From Aldehydirespirator sp965203575 (lineage in GTDB: Bacteria; Actinomycetota; Acidimicrobiia; Acidimicrobiales; Aldehydirespiratoraceae): DNA of 64,000 bases. The translations under genes and the position numbers were made by a program. Positions 60,075 through 64,000 of the stretch are shown here, in pieces. Positions within the stretch are counted from its first letter, which is position 1. Each line of letters starts with the position of its first letter. The stretch covers positions 2,046,001 through 2,110,000 of the forward strand of contig OZ241894.1 of assembly GCA_965203575.1 (NCBI GenBank), in the 5' to 3' direction. The notes beneath the pieces are model-generated. The model was given only the letters and a program-made list of their open reading frames with translations. It did not search any database and was not told the origin of the DNA.

Positions 60075-61052
60075 GTGGCGATCGATCCCGCCGAACTAGG
60101 CGTCCTGGAGCGCCACTGGCATCCGGTGGCCCGCTCCGACGCCATCGACGACGGTCCGGTCGGGGTGATGCTGCTGGGCCGGCCGCTGGTGGTGTTCCGC
60201 AGCGGCGGGAGGGCCTGCGTGGCCTCGGACCGCTGCCCGCACCGGGGCAGCCCGCTGAGCATGGGCTCTTACGACGACGACTGCCTGGTGTGCCCCTACC
60301 ACGGCCTGCGCTACTCGGCCGACGGGCGCTGCGTGGCCTTCCCCTCCCGCCCCGACGCCCGGCTGCCGAAGCGGCTGACCCTGGAGACCCTCCGCACCCG
60401 GGAGTCCCACGGGCTGGTGTGGGCCTGCGCAGGCGAGCCAGCGGCCGACGAGCCGCCCGACTGGGGTTTCTACGACCGCCCCGACGTGCAGACCTTCCAG
60501 ATCGGCCCGGTGCGCTGGCAGGCGTCGGCCAGCCGGGTGGCCGAGAACTTCAACGACATCGCCCACTTCTCGACCATCCACCGGGTCACGTTCGGGCCCA
60601 GCGACCGGCCGGTGGCCCCCCAGAGGGTCACCGCCACCGAAGGCGGCTTCACATCCAGCGTCGGGGTGTTCCAGCAGTACCGCAACACCCTCGACGGCTC
60701 GGTCGAGGAGGTCGAGGCCTCCTACCGCTACGACTTCACGTTCCCGTTCTCGTCGATGCTCACCATCACCTATCCCGACGGCGAGATCGAGTGCATCCAG
60801 CTGTCGGCCATGCCCGAGTCGGCCACGTCGAGCCTGGTGTTCCAGCAGAGCGCCCGCACCAACCTGGGCAACGACCCGCTGGAGCCGTGGCGTGACTTCC
60901 AGGCGGCGGTCAACGAGGAGGACAGGGTGATCTGCGAGGCCCTGCAGCCCAGGGACGTGTCGTTCGGGCTCGACGGCACCGGCGAGGTCGCGCTGCCGAC
61001 CGACGCGTTCTCGATCGCCTACCGGAGGCTCTGGAAGTCCCTCAGCGCCTAG
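60075..61052 (+). CDS. Rieske non-haem iron oxygenase, catalytic subunit
   Basis: The product is 325 residues. The Rieske ligands are Cys54/His56 (CPHRG) and Cys73/His76 (CPYHGL); the mononuclear site is in ENFNDIAHFSTIHRV. It is only distantly similar to that at 46791, so it likely has a different position or substrate specificity. The GTG start is 2 bp after the deaminase gene, which makes joint expression very likely and ties oxygenation to deamination of the same ring system. Confidence 0.88.
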   Translation: MAIDPAELGVLERHWHPVARSDAIDDGPVGVMLLGRPLVVFRSGGRACVASDRCPHRGSPLSMGSYDDDCLVCPYHGLRYSADGRCVAFPSRPDARLPKRLTLETLRTRESHGLVWACAGEPAADEPPDWGFYDRPDVQTFQIGPVRWQASASRVAENFNDIAHFSTIHRVTFGPSDRPVAPQRVTATEGGFTSSVGVFQQYRNTLDGSVEEVEASYRYDFTFPFSSMLTITYPDGEIECIQLSAMPESATSSLVFQQSARTNLGNDPLEPWRDFQAAVNEEDRVICEALQPRDVSFGLDGTGEVALPTDAFSIAYRRLWKSLSA

Positions 61053-63158
61053 CTAGGAGATCACCGTGGTGTAGCGGTTGGTGGCCAACGCCTCGGGCTG
61101 ACCGTCGGGGTCGCCGGGTCCGGTGAGGGTCAGCTCCACGGTCAGCCGGCCGGGCTGGGCGACCACCGGGACCACCACCGAGAGCCGGCCCACCAGCACG
61201 CAGTCGTCGGCGCGGGCCGTGCCCTCCCAGCGGTGCTCTCGGACCACGCGGCCGTCGGGGCTGAGCATCCGGGCCTGCACCTGCATGCCGGGCACGTCGG
61301 CCCGGGTGTCGTTGACCACATGGACCGCCAGGTCGAGATAGTCGCCGGCCCGCACGCTCTCGGGCAGGGGATCGGCCACCGCGACCAGCGGGCGGCACGC
61401 CTCCACCAGTGCCCACCACCCCGGCTTGGTCCGGCGCAGCCCGTCCAGCACGCCGAAGCCGCCGCCTGAACCGGCAGCGTCGGCCGCGGCCGCATCGGTG
61501 GCGGCGCCCGCGTCGGCCAGGGCGTGCAGCAGGAAACCGCCGGTGGGCCGGTACTTCAGCCGCCGCAGCGTCTCGATCGTCGTCTTGACCACCTCGGGCT
61601 GGTCGTCGGCCACCGGCGTGCCGAACGCCGACACGAACCGGGCCATGGCCGGCACCCGGGCCAGCACCGGACCGGCATCGGCGGCCCGTCCCCCGTGCAG
61701 CCCGAACCAGAGCTCGCTGGTAGTGCCGTCCAGCAGCGGGGCGCGGGGCGGCACGCCGGTGTGGGACACCACCGGGCGGGAGCCGTCGCAGCGGTCGAGC
61801 ACCCGGCCCAGCCGCCGGTCGAGCACGTCGCGGTTCCATGACGGCCCCTGGCGGCGAACCACCGCCGGTGTGCGGCCGGGGCGCCGGGCCCGGGAGTACG
61901 GCTGGTCGTGCGCGCACCACACCGCCACCGAGGGCCGGTGGCCCAGCAGGTCGACGGCCTCCCGGGCCTGGCGGCGGGCCTCGTCGGCGACGCTGCGGCT
62001 CATGAGGCCGCGGATCGGCAGGTCCTGCCACACCAGCACGCCCAGCTCGTCGGCCGCGTCGTACAGCTCGGGCCGGGCGATGTGAGCGACCGGCCGCACC
62101 AGGTCGAGGCCGGCGTTGCGGGCGGCCCGGATGTCATCGGCCACCTCCGACGCCGTGGCCGCGCCCAGCAGCGGCCGGGTGGGCAGCAGGTTGGCGCCCT
62201 TGGCGAACAGCCGCTCGCCGTTGACGTACATCACCCAGCGGCGCATGGCCACCGACCGGAACCCGATGCGGAAATGACGCCGGTCGTGGACCTCGGTGCC
62301 CGTCAACGCCTCCATCACCAGGTCGCAAAGATGCTGGTCGCCCAGCGCGTGAGGCCACCACAGCGGCGGATCGTCGACATCGACGGTCCACTCCACCCGG
62401 TTCTCCCCGTCGGCGGCGTGGTGGCTGTGGACGTGCTCGGCGCCCGCCACCCGGGTGCGCAGGTCCACCGGACCGCCGCCGGGCACGTCCAGCACCGCTC
62501 TCAGCTCCAGCCGGGCCCGCGGCCGGTCCCGGTTCTCGCCGGTACTGACTCCGGCGCAGACGGCCCGGGCGTGGCGGATCGCGATCCGTCCCGTGGACCG
62601 CAGCCGGACCGGCCGCCACACCCCGCCCACGATCAGGTCGTCGACCCCGCACAGCTCGGGATCCTGCAACGCCCCGGTGAGCAGGGTCCGGTTGTCGGGG
62701 TCCCCGAAGCGGCGGCAGGTGGCCTCGATGGCCAGCAGGTGCTCGGACCGGGCCGCGAGCTGCTCGGTCACCTCCAGTTCGTGGGGCACGAAGTACCCGT
62801 CGGTGTGGCCCAGGTAGGAGCTGTCGAGCCAGACATCCCCCTGCTGGGCCAACCCCTCGATCCGCAGCCACCAGCGCCGGCTGCGGCCCCCCGCGGAGTC
62901 GTCGGCTCCGTCGCCGGCGTCGTCGCCGGCGTCCTCGACCCCGGCTGCGATCGCCTCCGACGGTCCCTCGAAGCGGTGGCGGTACAGCACCGACTCCTCG
63001 AGGGCGAAGTCCGTGCCCTCGTCGTCCGGTGCGGCCTGGGCCCAATGGCCGGGCACCGGCATCGTCGTCCAGCGCGAGTCGTCGTGGTCGAACTCGTGGA
63101 ACGTGCGCCGCCGTCCCTCGGTGGCCGCAGCGACCCGCCACGTCCCGCCCAGGTCCAC
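61053..63158 (-). CDS. GH2 (beta-mannosidase-like) protein, catalytic residues lost
   Basis: The product is 701 residues with glycoside hydrolase family 2 layout: N-terminal jelly-roll (DLGGTWRV; WLRIEGLAQQGDVWLDSSYLG), immunoglobulin-like domain, and a barrel (NGERLFAKGANLLPTR; RNAGLDLVRPVAHIARPELYDAADELGVLVWQDLP). The acid/base motif normally ending in Asn-Glu reads WCAHDQ, with Gln419. The nucleophile motif normally SEFG reads SAFG, with Ala511. Both catalytic carboxylates are therefore absent, so it is probably not a hydrolase. There is no signal peptide. It abuts the Rieske gene stop with no gap. Confidence 0.75.
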   Translation of the reverse strand: MDLGGTWRVAAATEGRRRTFHEFDHDDSRWTTMPVPGHWAQAAPDDEGTDFALEESVLYRHRFEGPSEAIAAGVEDAGDDAGDGADDSAGGRSRRWWLRIEGLAQQGDVWLDSSYLGHTDGYFVPHELEVTEQLAARSEHLLAIEATCRRFGDPDNRTLLTGALQDPELCGVDDLIVGGVWRPVRLRSTGRIAIRHARAVCAGVSTGENRDRPRARLELRAVLDVPGGGPVDLRTRVAGAEHVHSHHAADGENRVEWTVDVDDPPLWWPHALGDQHLCDLVMEALTGTEVHDRRHFRIGFRSVAMRRWVMYVNGERLFAKGANLLPTRPLLGAATASEVADDIRAARNAGLDLVRPVAHIARPELYDAADELGVLVWQDLPIRGLMSRSVADEARRQAREAVDLLGHRPSVAVWCAHDQPYSRARRPGRTPAVVRRQGPSWNRDVLDRRLGRVLDRCDGSRPVVSHTGVPPRAPLLDGTTSELWFGLHGGRAADAGPVLARVPAMARFVSAFGTPVADDQPEVVKTTIETLRRLKYRPTGGFLLHALADAGAATDAAAADAAGSGGGFGVLDGLRRTKPGWWALVEACRPLVAVADPLPESVRAGDYLDLAVHVVNDTRADVPGMQVQARMLSPDGRVVREHRWEGTARADDCVLVGRLSVVVPVVAQPGRLTVELTLTGPGDPDGQPEALATNRYTTVIS

Positions 63159-63333
63159 CGCCCCAAGCTACCGCCCGCAGTTGCTGTGCCCCGGCGGTTG
63201 ATGCGCCCGGCGGGTGGCCGCCGGCGGTCGCTTGCTCGTACGGGCTCCGCCCTACTCACTCGCAAGTCGACCACCGCCGTCTCCCGCCTAGCCGTTTACT
63301 GCGGTCATCACGGCGCCGCTAGGGTGGCCGGCG
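63159..63333. other. Divergent promoter region with a hairpin
   Basis: The region contains CTTGC...GCAAG arms flanked by CGGCGG and CCGCCG (about 63222-63284), able to form an imperfect hairpin. TAGGGT at 63320-63325 is a candidate -10 for the AAA+ gene, 8 nt before its ATG. Confidence 0.35.
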
Positions 63334-64000
63334 ATGTCCGAGTCCAGACCGACCACGCTCGGCGAGCTGCGGGCCTCCGGCTGGGCGTCCGTGCCGGTGC
63401 GCCAGGAGCTGCGCCGCAACGCCACCGAGCGCATCCGCTCCGGCCGGCCCCTGTTCGACGACGTGCTCGGCTACCACAACACCGTCGTCCCCCAGGTGGA
63501 GAACGCCCTGCTGGCCGGCCACGACATGATCATGCTGGGGGAGCGGGGCCAGGCCAAGACCCGCATGATCCGCGGCCTGGTCGGCCTGCTCGACGAGTGG
63601 ATGCCGATCATCGCCACCTCCGAGATCAACGACGACCCCTACGCCCCGGTCTCGGCCCACGCCCGGGCCCTGGTGGCCGAGCACGGCGACGACACCCCCA
63701 TCGCCTGGATCCACCGAGACGACCGCTACGGCGAGAAGCTGGCCACCCCCGACACGTCGATCGCCGACCTCATCGGCGAGGTCGATCCCATCAAGGTGGC
63801 CGAAGGCCGGTACCTGTCCGACGAACTCACCCTCCACTACGGGCTGGTGCCCCGCACCAACCGGGGGATCTTCGCCATCAACGAGCTGCCCGACCTCGCC
63901 GAGCGCATCCAGGTGGGCCTGCTCAACGTGCTGGAGGAACGCGACGTCCAGATCCGCGGCTACAAGGTCCGCCTGCCCCTCGACGTGGTGCTGGTGGCGT
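63334..64000 (+). CDS. MoxR/ChlI-type AAA+ ATPase, N-terminal part
   Basis: The frame is open from ATG 63334 to the window end (222 codons), so the C-terminus is missing. The Walker A region reads MLGERGQAKTRMIRGL, the GERGQAKT form typical of magnesium-chelatase ChlI-like MoxR ATPases. IFAINELPDLAERIQVGLLNVLEERDVQI is the Walker B and following helix. Such ATPases usually work with a von Willebrand A-domain protein encoded next door, here beyond the window. Confidence 0.85.
   Translation, partial: MSESRPTTLGELRASGWASVPVRQELRRNATERIRSGRPLFDDVLGYHNTVVPQVENALLAGHDMIMLGERGQAKTRMIRGLVGLLDEWMPIIATSEINDDPYAPVSAHARALVAEHGDDTPIAWIHRDDRYGEKLATPDTSIADLIGEVDPIKVAEGRYLSDELTLHYGLVPRTNRGIFAINELPDLAERIQVGLLNVLEERDVQIRGYKVRLPLDVVLVA

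Noticed and set aside
1..64000. tRNA, rRNA, riboswitch or complete insertion sequence
   Set aside because: No cloverleaf, rRNA segment, conserved riboswitch core or transposase-like frame was recognised by reading. A dedicated RNA search could still find small RNAs.

Overview
This is a high-GC window from the chromosome of an actinobacterium, most likely from the Acidimicrobiia or a related lineage. That placement is inferred from gene content: DUF222/HNH and DUF3179 proteins, PhyH oxygenases, Rieske oxygenases, S-layer-homology proteases and many toxin-antitoxin modules. Many genes start on GTG. Many also show a TANNNT -10 box exactly 6 nt before the start codon, which implies leaderless mRNAs. 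No rRNA, tRNA, CRISPR array or complete insertion sequence was found.

Layout. (1) 1-8.4 kb: the 3' end of a DUF4143 ATPase gene, a metallo-beta-lactamase-fold protein, two paralogous secreted SLH/M6 metalloproteases (the second frameshifted in a G7 tract), a Phd/RelE module between them, a small membrane coiled-coil protein and pyrE. (2) 8.6-22.3 kb: a DUF222/HNH protein with a huge Gly-Ser repeat, a VapE-like orphan, an EamA transporter, a sulfotransferase, DUF1214, TPR and DUF3179 proteins, a KhtTU-like K+/H+ antiporter pair and a DUF433/DUF5615 module. (3) 22.4-40 kb: a VapBC module, then a catabolic island. The island holds 2,5-dioxovalerate dehydrogenase, two PhyH oxygenases, a GntR regulator, an oligopeptide-type ABC importer, a DapA-family enzyme, an enolase-superfamily enzyme, a 2-hydroxyacid dehydrogenase and a sialidase-like protein. 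Two more toxin-antitoxin modules and toxin gene scars interrupt it. A shared operator (GATGTAT-N5-ATACATC) ties the GntR/PhyH divergon to the sialidase-like gene. (4) 39.8-45.6 kb: a DUF368 flippase, succinate dehydrogenase CAB and a PLD-like protein flanked by palindromic repeats.

(5) 45.7-61 kb is the most interesting region. It has two canonical Rieske oxygenases, two oxygenase paralogues that have lost the Rieske cluster ligands, a reductase fused to an N-terminal Rieske domain, a GST-like protein, a GcvT-like C1-transfer protein, a BMP-type (purine-nucleoside-like) ABC importer, an XRE-cupin regulator and an adenine-deaminase-like amidohydrolase. A Rieske-less oxygenase, a Rieske-containing reductase and a GST-like partner are the parts of the NdmCDE methylxanthine N-demethylase. 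With the transporter and deaminase, this suggests import and N-demethylation of a methylated purine or similar compound; that is inference. An identical operator (TGATAA-N7-TTATCA) lies before the first Rieske-less gene and in the GcvT/BMP divergent promoter. The window ends with a GH2-like protein that appears catalytically dead and the start of a MoxR/ChlI-type AAA+ ATPase.

Two genome-wide habits stand out. Short tandem duplications repeatedly sit exactly on gene starts or stops, copying ribosome-binding sites and start codons. Toxin genes have left 3'-end scars in intergenic DNA.
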